Part shown: piece by piece, positions 25,479 through 33,458 of the stretch
Layout of the letters: each line of letters begins with the position of its first letter
How positions within the stretch are numbered: position 1 is the first letter of the stretch
Assembly (NCBI GenBank): GCA_034190875.2
Contig: CM067358.1
Location: 46,025,799-46,089,798, forward strand
DNA from: Urechis unicinctus
Lineage: Eukaryota > Annelida > Polychaeta > Xenopneusta > Urechidae
Direction: 5' to 3'
Length of the DNA: 64,000 nucleotides
Translations under genes and position numbers: made by a program
The notes under the pieces: generated by a model
Seen by the model: only the letters and a program-made list of their open reading frames with translations
Databases searched by the model: none
Told to the model about the DNA's origin: nothing

Positions 25479-25712
25479 ATGACGGATGCGTATAGCAGGT
25501 GGTCTGTTTTAAAAGACAAGTTACAGATGCATGCACAACTAACTCGAGAACTGAGAGACAATAAGATCTATAGACAAATTAGTATAAATCAACAGCGCTT
25601 GATGGAGTATGGTTACGATTTTGATACGGCTCTTAGTAAAGCGATCGAAGCTAGAGAGTGTTTAATGGATCGTCAGTTAACTGCGTTCGTGTCTGAAGAT
25701 GAGGTGGATTAA
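25479..25712 (+). CDS. Small hydrophilic protein, unknown (77 aa)
   Basis: Starts at ATG 25479 and ends in an acidic SEDEVD tail. It is rich in Arg, Lys, Gln and Glu and probably mostly helical. No domain recognised and no membrane segment. It sits between the Cys/His protein and the zinc-finger gene and has a possible TATA box 64 bases upstream, so it is probably a separate early transcription unit. Odd feature: 27 bases of its coding sequence (25570-25596) recur exactly in the last intron of the polymerase gene at 34873-34899, written in the same direction on the plus strand, so antisense to the polymerase transcript. Confidence 0.6.
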   Translation: MTDAYSRWSVLKDKLQMHAQLTRELRDNKIYRQISINQQRLMEYGYDFDTALSKAIEARECLMDRQLTAFVSEDEVD

Positions 25713-25718
25713 AGTAAT

Positions 25719-25754
25719 TATAAATATCGTTTAACAACAAGTTCACTGTCAGTA
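25719..25754 (+). promoter_or_regulatory. Core promoter: TATAAAT and TCAGTA initiator
   Basis: TATAAAT at 25719-25725 and TCAGTA at 25749-25754. The initiator A is 32 bases from the TATA start and the ATG is at 25780. The TATA begins only 7 bases after the preceding stop codon. Confidence 0.65.
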
Positions 25755-25779
25755 AAGGTTAAATCTTTAAAGCGACGAC

Positions 25780-26028
25780 ATGGAAACTTGTGTAGAATGT
25801 GACGAATGTCAGAGAGTTGCTGAGACCCAACAACCATATAGACCCAAGACACCTGCTCAGGGTAAACACAGACCCCTGAGGTTAAGGCGATGTCCTCTGT
25901 GTCAATGTGGGTTTGTTACCAAGGCGCTTTTGACCCAACACTTGAAATATCACTGTAATTATAAGCTCTACATTCACAATCGAAAATTAAGAAAACAACA
26001 GGCACAACAAAGCAGAGGAAGGTTGTGA
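25780..26028 (+). CDS. Single C2H2 zinc-finger protein (82 aa)
   Basis: Begins at ATG 25780. A classical C-x2-C-x12-H-x3-H finger spans Cys38, Cys41, His54 and His58, with Phe45 and Leu51 at hydrophobic-core positions. A second, unpaired cysteine cluster (C4, C7, C10) lies at the N-terminus, and both linker and tail are strongly basic. A nucleic-acid-binding or regulatory role is likely from the family; what it binds is unknown. It has its own TATA/initiator. E-box-bearing tandem repeats lie just downstream, before the next gene, which invites the guess (inference only) that a factor of the element or host acts there. Confidence 0.75.
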   Translation: METCVECDECQRVAETQQPYRPKTPAQGKHRPLRLRRCPLCQCGFVTKALLTQHLKYHCNYKLYIHNRKLRKQQAQQSRGRL

Positions 26029-26112
26029 CGTAATCGGAAAGCTTAACTTCCACGCTCGAAGAACCCCACAACCTGGTGTGCGTGTGCGTGTGTGCGTGAT
26101 TTACCGGATCTG

Positions 26113-26233
26113 AAATTAATTCGTCACGTGATCACGAAAAACCGCTGACATCAGCTAAATTAATTCGTCACGTGATCACGAACAACTGCTGACATCAGCT
26201 AAATTAATTCGTCACGTGATCCCTGACATCACC
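26113..26233. promoter_or_regulatory. 44-bp tandem repeats with CACGTG E-boxes
   Basis: Two full units (26113-26156, 26157-26200) and a partial third (26201-26233) of a sequence starting AAATTAATTCGTCACGTGAT and including TGACATCAGC. Each unit has one palindromic CACGTG (26125, 26169, 26213), spaced exactly 44 bp. They lie directly upstream of the promoter at 26244, fitting an enhancer or upstream activating array. Confidence 0.7.
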
Positions 26234-26243
26234 TCGATCAGGG

Positions 26244-26282
26244 GATAAATAAGTGAACACGAACAGATTTTTGTTTCATTCA
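26244..26282 (+). promoter_or_regulatory. GATAAAT box and TCATTC initiator
   Basis: GATAAAT at 26244-26250, TCATTC at 26277-26282, ATG at 26285. The same non-canonical GATAAAT box with correct spacing is found upstream of the polymerase gene. Confidence 0.5.
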
Positions 26283-26284
26283 GG

Positions 26285-27081
26285 ATGGCTGAGGAGAACA
26301 GCGAGGAGTGTGATTACATTGACGGACCGTTGTATACCAGTCGTCGTAGTGGTCGCTTTCAAATCACCCAGTGGTGTAGTAACCCAGAGACCCCAATGAT
26401 TTACACATTCGCGATCGATGGAGCGGACATCAAATAAAATTACCCTCAAATGCCTTTCTCAGAAGCGGGACGGCTCTTACATCACTCACCTTATCGTTGA
26501 TTGACGCGGAAGCTGGTCAATCGGACGTTGATACGGAAGAAACCATTTGTGACGATGTAATTGGTCGAGTGAAAGCCCCAGTCCCCTATATTGAAATTAC
26601 CCGTGAAAGCGTGACCATGTGCTTTGATAGTTTCAATTGGTGGCTGCTCATAAAAGCTTACCAAGACCTATCAGCACGCCCACAAAAGATGGATGACCAA
26701 GGAACGTCGCCTGATGGGTGGGATATGATAATTAGCCTTTACAGTGGTTTGATGAAGCCATTGTTATCTGACATAGCTCAAGAACCATGCGTCGTGTGTG
26801 GAACGGGCGTATGTCAAGCCGAGAACCAACAAAAGATGTATTCACATTGCGTTGGAAGAGCCTTGGATTAGGTGGACGAACATCACGTCACTTTATTATG
26901 GCGCTTGTTGTGTGAGCAACACAATTCGACTGAACTGTGTCTTTGGCTCTCTAGAGAGTATCGACGTACCATGTTAGGTTTTTGTGTGACCACCGAACAC
27001 TGGTCTAAAGTCTTAATGGGGGAACCTTATGACTGTAAATATAATAAAATTATTAGACGCATGAATATATATGATTGGTGA
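26285..27081 (+). pseudogene. Broken tandem paralogue of the 262-aa Cys/His protein
   Basis: Starts at ATG 26285 with MAEENSEECD. The first frame closes at TAA 26435, similarity moves through another frame to about 26496, then continues in a third frame to TAG 26869. Beyond that stop, in the same frame, VDEHHVTLLWRLL matches VDEHYVSSLWELS of the gene at 24573. Other shared points are PLYT near the N-terminus, VTM-x-x-D-S-x-x-W in the middle and a C-x2-C pair (CVVC). The HPSQ part of the Cys/His cluster is missing, so even an unbroken version would differ from its sister. Both frame changes can be read as single-base changes in short runs (AAA at 26432, TT near 26499); the TAG cannot. AATAAA follows at 27085-27090. 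Its promoter and upstream E-box array are intact, so it may still be transcribed. Confidence 0.75.
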
Positions 27082-27161
27082 TTGAATAAAAAGTGATGAT
27101 ATACTTTAATCGAATTTCTTTTTGAGTTCTACTTATCACGACACTATTTACCTATCCTATC

Positions 27162-27198
27162 TATAAAAAGAGTGGGGAACTGTGAATGATAACTCAGT
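27162..27198 (+). promoter_or_regulatory. Core promoter of the packaging ATPase gene
   Basis: TATAAAA at 27162-27168 and TCAGT at 27194-27198. The initiator A is 34 bases from the TATA start and 9 bases before ATG 27205. Confidence 0.7.
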
Positions 27199-27204
27199 AT
27201 AAGA

Positions 27205-27806
27205 ATGGATCGAGCCTTAAAACACCCCTTTAGTTGCGTGATAGCTGGTCCGAGCGGCTTTGGAAAAACTTACTTTGTGAGTGAGTTAATCAAAGGTAGT
27301 CACATTGAGCCACCACCCGACCGAATCGTGTGGTGTTTCGGAGAGTGGCAAACCATGTACACTCAACTACCGCACGTGGAATTTGTAGAGGGATTGAATT
27401 TTGAGACAGATCCTCAACAAAGAACCTTGTTGATCATCGATGATTTGATGGAAGAAACTGACGAACGCGTCACTCGCCTATTCACCAAAGGGAGTCACCA
27501 TGGCAATCTTAGCGTGTTGTATTTAGTACAAAATTTATTCGGAAAGAATAAAGAACATCGAACAATCAGTTTGAACGCTCATTATTTAGTGGTATTTAAG
27601 AACCCTCGGGACGCTTCACAAATCATGCATTTAGCCAAACAAATGTGTACCCGCGAAACATCAAGTATGTACAAGAAGCCTTTTCGGATGCTACTTCGCA
27701 ACCTCACGGTTATTTGTTTATCGATTTGAAACAGGCAACACCAGATCACTTACGGCTACGAACTGACATACTACGACCCAATCAAGTTGTATACCTACAG
27801 AAATAA
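27205..27806 (+). CDS. ATP: Packaging ATPase, FtsK/HerA-A32 type (one frame change)
   Basis: By family, this P-loop ATPase powers DNA loading into the capsid. Walker A GPSGFGKT is at residues 15-22. Walker B, a hydrophobic strand ending in Asp79-Asp80, follows at about 75-82, and then a VQNLFGK segment typical of the family. The continuous frame stops at 27729, but from about 27663 the neighbouring frame carries the family-like C-terminus (PHGYLF, then LRLRTD) to TAA 27804-27806. The break lies at TCAAG 27661-27665 and is a single-base change. AATAAA (27802-27807) overlaps the downstream stop, which supports 27806 as the true gene end. ATG 27205 is favoured by the TATA/initiator just upstream. 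Length is about 200 residues, normal for Polintons. Confidence 0.93.
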
Positions 27807-27855
27807 ATACCGTCGATCATCGGACGACCGCCATTCTTATCGTTAGACATAGATC

Positions 27856-28188
27856 ATGGCAGAGCATCTCAGAAAACACGCTGATACATTACGAGTGATG
27901 GCTAAAGCCAAACCCCCTGTCAATAGGGCTTTGATTCACACGGCTGACAAAGAATTGATAAATTGTCTATGTGAATGTGCACTCAATGTTTTAAAAGGAA
28001 ACGTATCCTTGACTTCAGTTCAGAAGCGTAAATTAGCCCGATACAAACAAGGTCTGCGCGCTTTGATCTCACCTAAAACTAACGTCAAGAAAAAGAAAAG
28101 AGTATTACAAACCGATGGTTTTCTCCCGGCGTTATTAGGACCTATTTTAGGTATCGCTGGTCCGTTGTTAGGCAAACTATTGGGCTAA
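27856..28188 (+). CDS. Small basic Polinton protein with hydrophobic C-terminus (110 aa)
   Basis: Starts at ATG 27856 (context ATCATGG). A helical N-terminal two-thirds with a Cys pair (CLCEC, residues 38-42) and a basic run (KKKKR near 76-81) is followed by a glycine/leucine-rich hydrophobic tail (LPALLGPILGIAGPLLGKLL) that looks like an amphipathic or membrane-active helix. Small proteins of this build are conserved among animal Polintons and adintoviruses and have been compared with adenovirus minor core or membrane-lytic proteins; that role is inferred. It is the first of nine closely packed plus-strand genes; the next ATG is 4 bases after its stop. No TATA box was seen just upstream, but CCATTCTTATCGTTAG at 27830-27845 could be a splice acceptor. 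Confidence 0.75.
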   Translation: MAEHLRKHADTLRVMAKAKPPVNRALIHTADKELINCLCECALNVLKGNVSLTSVQKRKLARYKQGLRALISPKTNVKKKKRVLQTDGFLPALLGPILGIAGPLLGKLLG

Positions 28189-28192
28189 AATT

Positions 28193-28827
28193 ATGGCTAA
28201 GAAAATGATGTTGGTTGATCCCCGGGTTCTGTCAAGTGGGCGTTACGATCAAGCTCCCACTGTCGACGTGTTATCCAACTTGGATGCGGAGATGAGGGAT
28301 GTCCTGAATCGTAGTGATTTATCGGAGGAGTCTAAAGTAGAATCTTATAACCAAATTTTAACAAAAAACACCGCGAGTATTACCGCCAGCACAGAACCCC
28401 GACACCTCACACAGCCTTAGCTAATACCCCCGCCCCACACACCCAAACAAGAAGATGTGTCTATTGCGGAAGTTGTAGAAACCATCCCTGATAAATTTCA
28501 GAAAAAAGGGCGTTTGCTATTAGAACGCCTTCGAAAAAAAACCCAGACGTGGGCTGGAATGAACGAGGGGAATTAATGATTAAAGGACAAGCCGTTAGTG
28601 GGACTAACGTGGCGGATTTGGTTAACGATGTGTTGAGACGGCGTAAACACTTTGAACCAGAGGGTTGGAAAAGATTTGCTGAAGCGTTGCGAGACTCCAA
28701 CATTCCTCAAGATTTAGTAGGTCACCCCGATCAATGGAACTATATCCGACAGGGGGCGATGCAAATAGATAAAAGACCTGGTGAGGAGGAGCCTGTAACA
28801 CAAAATTGGATGTCATGGAGAAGTTAA
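28193..28827 (+). pseudogene. Conserved Polinton protein upstream of integrase, interrupted
   Basis: A protein of about 210 residues, split as written. The first segment (28193-28420, starting MAKKMMLVDPRVL) ends at an in-frame TAG (28418-28420). The same frame then continues with a Pro-rich linker and EDVSIAEVVETIP to the A run at 28534-28541, where the frame changes by one base. The last segment, PDVGWNERGEL onward, runs to TAA 28825. I recognise the overall pattern (short motif VDPR, then WN-x-R-GE, then RRKHF-P-GW) as a conserved Polinton gene of unknown function that normally sits just before the integrase; a structural or DNA-associated role is possible. Its end overlaps the integrase start by 13 bases. 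The TAG lies in the least conserved linker. Confidence 0.75.
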
Positions 28828-29861
28828 GTGTGTGTTTCGACCCTGAGGCACCGGCCGCGTATGGAGGGGTGCAGCCATTGGTTAGAGCTACGAAACTCAA
28901 AACAAAGGCAGTCAGACAATGGTTGGGCGAGCAAGATGCCTATACATTACATAAACCGATCCGTCGTCGATTTCGAAGACGACGCGTCATAGTCGGGGGA
29001 ATTGACCATCAATGGCAAGCCGATTTAGTGGACATAGCTCGCTTAGCCAAACAGAACCAAGACATGAAATTTCTCTTGACCTGTATCGATGTACTCTCGA
29101 AATATGCGTGGGTGATACCACTAAAAAATAAAACGGGTGACAGTTTGATTCGAGCCTTTGAGAGTATATTAAAACAAGGGCGGAAGCCCCTGTGTTTACA
29201 CACTGATAAGGGTGGAGAATTTATCAACCGTAAATTTCAGACATTTCTTAAGCAGCAGGGGATTCGTTTTTTTACCACCCACAACGAAGAAACCAAAGCT
29301 AGCATAGTCGAGCGGTTTAATCGTACGTTAAAAACTAAAATGTGGCGTTATTTTACCAAACACAACACCAGTGTTTATCTACCGGTTCTGGCTTCGCTGG
29401 TGAAAGGATACAACGTCAGTTATCACCGCAGCATTAAGCGCCCCCCGATATCAGTCTCGGTGCTTAATCAAGAAGACACGTGGATGACATTATACGGGGA
29501 ACGCTCTGATGAGGTTAAACGACCACGGTATGATATCGGGGATCGTGTCCGCATCAGTCAAGCACGGGGTAAATTTAAAAAGGGTTACACTTCCAATTGG
29601 AGCGAGGAGTTGTTTCGGGTGGAGAACGTTCACTTAGGCTCCCCCAATGTGTATACGATAAAGGATGATAATGACGAAGTGTTAGAGGGAACATTTTACG
29701 CGGAAGAATTACAGAAAGTGAATGACAAAGCATGGTATAGGGTTGAAAAAATTATCAAAGAACGTAAACGGAAAGGACAAAAACAATACTTTGTCAAGTG
29801 GTTTGGCTACCCTGCCAGTTTTAATAGTTGGGTCAGTGGTGTGGAGCTGTATAAAAACTGA
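28815..29861 (+). CDS. INT: Retroviral-type DDE integrase with chromodomain
   Basis: Catalyses integration of the element; the flanking 6-bp AACGCT duplication is its footprint. Clean frame of 348 aa from ATG 28815. The longer frame begins at TTG 28806, unlikely in a eukaryote. Catalytic core: Asp70 in WQADLVD, Asp131 in LHTDKGGEF and Glu166 in IVERFNRTLK, with 34 residues between the second and third. An SH3-like C-terminal domain (YDIGDRVRIS) follows. Residues about 307-345 form a chromodomain (YRVEKII, then YFVKWFGYP, then SWV), which in related elements can bind methylated histone H3 and steer integration to heterochromatin. No classical HHCC zinc finger is evident; the N-terminus has only one Cys in its first 20 residues. 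The gene overlaps the preceding one by 13 bases. It is one of the few genes here without a frame break. Confidence 0.97.
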   Translation: MEKLSVCFDPEAPAAYGGVQPLVRATKLKTKAVRQWLGEQDAYTLHKPIRRRFRRRRVIVGGIDHQWQADLVDIARLAKQNQDMKFLLTCIDVLSKYAWVIPLKNKTGDSLIRAFESILKQGRKPLCLHTDKGGEFINRKFQTFLKQQGIRFFTTHNEETKASIVERFNRTLKTKMWRYFTKHNTSVYLPVLASLVKGYNVSYHRSIKRPPISVSVLNQEDTWMTLYGERSDEVKRPRYDIGDRVRISQARGKFKKGYTSNWSEELFRVENVHLGSPNVYTIKDDNDEVLEGTFYAEELQKVNDKAWYRVEKIIKERKRKGQKQYFVKWFGYPASFNSWVSGVELYKN

Positions 29862-29886
29862 GATTTGGAACAGAAGCGTCATTAGG

Positions 29887-30114
29887 ATGGAAGATCAGAG
29901 AAGTGATCGGGTGTGGACCATATTTGGTCGGGAAATTCCGAAAGCCGAAATCGTGTTTTTCACACAAATCCTCATTCTATATACCGTAATCATCGTCAGC
30001 ATCTACAATCTAACGGCGGGTAAAGGAGATAGTAATTTGTGGACTGCTCTGTTAAGCAGTAGCTTAGGGTACATTCTTCCCAACCCCACTTTGAAACATA
30101 AAGCGACGTCATGA
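29887..30114 (+). CDS. Small conserved Polinton membrane protein (75 aa)
   Basis: I start at ATG 29887 (MEDQRSDRVW); the longer frame upstream overlaps the chromodomain codons and has no support. A charged N-terminus with IFGREIPKAE leads into a single strong membrane segment (residues about 22-40, IVFFTQILILYTVIIVSIY). A conserved-looking LWTALLSSSLGYILPNP stretch follows that may dip into the membrane. Proteins with this signature occur beside the integrase or capsid genes in other animal Polintons; function unknown, perhaps a virion or replication-membrane component (inference). Its TGA overlaps the next ATG as ATGA (30111-30114). Confidence 0.75.
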   Translation: MEDQRSDRVWTIFGREIPKAEIVFFTQILILYTVIIVSIYNLTAGKGDSNLWTALLSSSLGYILPNPTLKHKATS

Positions 30115-30896
30115 GTTTCTTTCTGACCCTGCCTTCCAACAGTTCAATGAATTATCACCCCAACAACACGCTGACACGTTACTTTACTCAATTGCCTAAA
30201 CCCATACAATTAAAAGGTAATTGGGAGGTGGGATTAGCAGAAATTCAGTACCCTGTTTCCTGGTACAACATCGGGGACGATGTCGGTTTTGTCATAGTGG
30301 ATGAGCGAGCTGGATACCATACGATAGACAGACACTTGGAAGGGGATCCTTTGGTCGAGTCCTTGGTCGTTCGCCTGACCCCCGGTTCCTACAGTGCTGA
30401 ACAATTGATAGACAGGATCAATATGCACATCCGCAAATCGCATCTCAGAGGCGTGGTTCGATTTCAATTCAATTCCCACTCACAGACCGTGAATGTAAAA
30501 ATAACTGATCCCAAACTTCAAGTGGTCATGACCGAAGGTCTTCGTCAAATATTGAGGTGTGAGGAATGTCTTTCGCTCTACGATTCTCAAACTGATTACA
30601 AGCCTAATGTATTTCGAGGGTTGTACGCACTGTACGTTTATTGTAGTATAATTGAATCACAAGTGGTCGGTGACACGATGGCTCCCTTGCTACGCACAGT
30701 TCCTGTGGACTACGACCGGGTGCACAAAATGGTGACCCAGACATACGAACAGATATTTTATTACCCTGTGGGCACCAAAACCTTTTGTACCATAGAAATT
30801 GATATAAGAGACGACACGGGTCAGTCCGTGGCATTCGAAGACGGACATGTGATGGTGACTTTACATTTCCGTGAAACCAAGAAGAACTTAATTTGA
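30111..30896 (+). CDS. Penton-like minor capsid protein candidate, paralogue 1 (261 aa)
   Basis: Intact frame from ATG 30111. Begins MSFFLTLPSNSSMNY, then LPKPIQLKGNWEVGLAEIQYP, and ends with an FYYPVGTKTF region followed by IEIDIRDDTG and VMVTLHF. Size, beta-rich pattern and position just before the pVI-like and major capsid genes fit the single-jelly-roll penton (minor capsid) protein of Polintons. The fold is inferred, not seen. A paralogue follows immediately (30916-31725). The first 75 or so bases of the two genes are almost identical in DNA, although the rest has diverged widely. An alternative is a fibre or other late structural protein. Confidence 0.75.
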   Translation: MSFFLTLPSNSSMNYHPNNTLTRYFTQLPKPIQLKGNWEVGLAEIQYPVSWYNIGDDVGFVIVDERAGYHTIDRHLEGDPLVESLVVRLTPGSYSAEQLIDRINMHIRKSHLRGVVRFQFNSHSQTVNVKITDPKLQVVMTEGLRQILRCEECLSLYDSQTDYKPNVFRGLYALYVYCSIIESQVVGDTMAPLLRTVPVDYDRVHKMVTQTYEQIFYYPVGTKTFCTIEIDIRDDTGQSVAFEDGHVMVTLHFRETKKNLI

Positions 30897-30915
30897 GTCT
30901 CATGGCATCACCATC

Positions 30916-31725
30916 ATGAGTTTCTTTCTGACCCTACCTTCCAACAGTTCAATGAATTATCACCCCAACAACACGTTGACACGTTACTTAACTCGACTCC
31001 CCAAAGCTGTACAGTTGGAAGGGGCTTGGGAAGTGGGATTAGCGGAAATTCAGTACCCTTACACGTGGTACAATGTTACTGAGGACGAGGGGTTGGTCGT
31101 CATGGATCGTGTGGCTGGTGCGCTCAATCTCCCCCCGGATATCTGTTGCAGTGAGCGATATGACATTGTGAGTGAATTTGCAGAGGCCCGTCCCAAATAT
31201 TTTCACATTACCCCTGGTTTTTATACGACCGGATCGTTGATAGAAGCCTTTGCAGCCAAGTTAAAGGAGCAAAATGAGGAGCGAGTGCGTCTCACCTACA
31301 ATCGAACACGACAGACAGCAACTATGACCCTAGACAATGAGTCAGTTGTAGTTTACATGGACGAGGGGTTGCGTCAAAGACTCGGTTTTGAAATGGGGAT
31401 TTTTGAGAACAGTCAAGTCGGTCAGCACATTGTTGACCCTGATCGAGGCTTGTACGGACTCTATGTCTATTGTAATCTCATCGAAGCTCAGGTGGTAGGA
31501 GACACTGTGGTCCCCCTTCTGCGTATTATTCCAATCGATCACAATCGTCGCGGGCAGTTGATCAACTCCACGTATAAAAAGATATTTTATTACCCGATAG
31601 CCACCAAGACTTTTTCTACTATAGAAATCGATATAAGAGATGACACGGGTCGACCCATTCCATTCGAATCTGGTAAAGTGACAGTGACGTTACATTTCCG
31701 TAAAATCAAGAAAGCTATATTTTGA
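30916..31725 (+). CDS. Penton-like minor capsid protein candidate, paralogue 2 (269 aa)
   Basis: Intact frame from ATG 30916, 19 bases after paralogue 1. Shares the same N-terminus (SFFLTLPSNSSMNYHPNN), EVGLAEIQYP, the YGLYVYCNLIE-x-QVVGDT segment, FYYP-x-x-TKTF-x-TIEIDIRDDTG and a terminal VTLHFR. Central loops (residues about 60-120) differ strongly in sequence and length from paralogue 1. Two copies side by side could provide two different vertex proteins or be a simple tandem duplication that is diverging. The stop TGA is 5 bases before the next ATG. Confidence 0.75.
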   Translation: MSFFLTLPSNSSMNYHPNNTLTRYLTRLPKAVQLEGAWEVGLAEIQYPYTWYNVTEDEGLVVMDRVAGALNLPPDICCSERYDIVSEFAEARPKYFHITPGFYTTGSLIEAFAAKLKEQNEERVRLTYNRTRQTATMTLDNESVVVYMDEGLRQRLGFEMGIFENSQVGQHIVDPDRGLYGLYVYCNLIEAQVVGDTVVPLLRIIPIDHNRRGQLINSTYKKIFYYPIATKTFSTIEIDIRDDTGRPIPFESGKVTVTLHFRKIKKAIF

Positions 31726-31730
31726 AAACC

Positions 31731-32136
31731 ATGGCTGATATTTACACGCCGTATTACCTGAACCAAGCGGGTGGAGGGCTCCCCGTGTTTTCCGGTGCCA
31801 GGAGTCAACGCGGACACGGCCTTGGTAATGTGGTTGGTGGTCTGGCTAAAATGGTGTTACCGCTGGTTCGAAAAGTTTTACCTGTCGTTAAAAAAACACG
31901 CCTTGAAAACAGGAGTGAGGGTGGTTGGAGATTTGTTGGGAGGGAAGTCTCTGAAACAGTCGGCTAAGAAACGATTGTTACAAACCGGAGAGGAAGTGTT
32001 CGATCAAATAGTTCCACCCAAACAACCGCGTCCCCGACCACCATTCTCTATAAAACGACTCGCACGAGGTAGGAACAGTAGTTTACGCGGTCGTCGTGGA
32101 ACAACTCGGAGGTTGCCAAAAGATATTTTCGGTTAG
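31731..32136 (+). CDS. Glycine-rich pVI/pX-like minor virion protein (frame change in A run)
   Basis: Starts at ATG 31731 (MADIYTPYYLNQAGGG); the TTG at 31722 is unlikely. A Gly-rich stretch (GHGLGNVVGGLAKMV) leads into an amphipathic LPLVRKVLPVVKK helix. At the A run 31890-31896 the frame changes by one base; the neighbouring frame carries the rest, ending in a strongly basic tail (SLRGRRGTTRRLPKDIFG) and TAG 32134. Start, glycine-rich helix, basic tail and position immediately before the major capsid gene fit the Polinton counterpart of adenovirus pVI or pX, thought to bind DNA and/or disturb membranes during entry; this is inferred. As written, the continuous frame stops at 31967. Confidence 0.75.
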
Positions 32137-32139
32137 ATC

Positions 32140-33456
32140 ATGGCACTGGTACACCCCCAATCTTGTCCCTGTGTCAAAAGTGAATTAGACCTATTTTCGA
32201 TTCCCCCAACTCAAAGTAGTGTCGATCATGGATCGTGGATCGAATTCCATCCGGTAGCTGCTTTAGGTTCGGGTCCAGTCGAAATTCTACATCAGTGGGT
32301 CGGGTGATGATTATATCGATCTGAACGACACGTATTTACAAGTGAATGCCAAAGTGGTGAAAAAGGATGGGGCGGTTTTGGAGGCTGACAGTGCTGTAGC
32401 ACCCGTTAACCTCTGGTTACACTCACTCTTTTCCCAAGTCGATGTCTCTCTCTCTCAAAAAAACTTGTGTCCTCCTCGACAAACACATACCCGTATCGCG
32501 CTTATATGGAAACGCTATTGAGCTATGGTTCGGAAGCCAAAAACTCTCAGTTAACAGCTAGTTTATGGTACAAAGACACCCCAAAACACATGGACGCCGT
32601 GGGTGGTACTAACAACAAGGGGATGATAGCTAGAAAGAAACGAGCTCAAGAGAGTCGCATTGTGGATATGATGGGCAAATTACATTTAGATTTATTTAGT
32701 CAAGAACGCTATTTATTAAACGGCGTAGATTTGAAGTTGCGATTAGTACGCAGCGGTGACAGCTTTGCCCTTATGGCCAATCCTGCAGAAGGATTTGCCC
32801 CTAAAATAGTTCTGCAATCAGTGACCTTATTCGTACGCAAAATAAAGTTGAACCCCACCGTGCAACTAGCTCACATTAAGGCTTTAGAACGAAGCCCAGC
32901 TAAATACCCCATAAGACGCATAGAAACCAAAGTGTTTTCTGCATCTCAAGGAGCTATGACGTTCAATCAAGAAAATTTATTTTTGGGTCAGTTACCCAAA
33001 CGAATTGTAGTTGGAAGTGTTGATAATAGGGCGTTCAACGGTGATTACACTCAGAACCCCTTCAACTTTAAGCATAACGACCTCACATTTTTAGCTATGT
33101 ACGTTGACGGACAACAAATGCCCGCAAAACCATTACAGCCCGATTTTAATCACCATATATACACCCGCAGTTATGCTAATTTATTCATTAGCACTGGACA
33201 ACTCTATCAAGACGAAGGCAATGCCATAAGTTGGAGTGATTATCCCAATGGCTATACACTATTCGCTTTTGATCTGACCCCCGACCTGGGTGATAGCGGC
33301 ACTCATTTTAATTTGTTGAAACAAGGAAACGTGCGCTTGGAAATGCGTTTTGGTACGGCCCTAGAACGTACCATTAATGTCATTGTGTATGCCGAATTTG
33401 AAAATATGATTCAAATTGACCGAAACCGTAACGTTCTGTTTGATTACGCTGCCTAA
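32140..33456 (+). CDS. MCP: Major capsid protein, double jelly-roll type (two frame changes)
   Basis: Forms the icosahedral shell by family inference. About 438 residues from ATG 32140, 3 bases after the preceding stop. The N-terminal part (LDLFSIPPTQSSV) is in one frame to about 32287; the middle (SGSGDDYIDL, then LWLHSLFSQVDVSL) is shifted by one base to the A run at 32457-32463. The rest (SSSTNTYPYRAYMETLLSYG onward) returns to the first frame and runs clean to TAA 33454, including YPIRRIETKVF, LGQLPKRIVVG, FNFKHNDLTFL and a DRNRNVLFDY end. The two shifts compensate. The family is widespread in animal genomes, often annotated as F54H12.2-like, and the size suits a double jelly-roll hexon. 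The protease follows after 2 bases. Confidence 0.88.
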
Positions 33457-33458
33457 CA

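Noticed and set aside
28806..28814. TTG start for integrase
   Set aside because: An ATG follows three codons later in good context.
29722..29886. N-terminal extension of the small membrane protein
   Set aside because: It is an out-of-frame reading of the integrase chromodomain.
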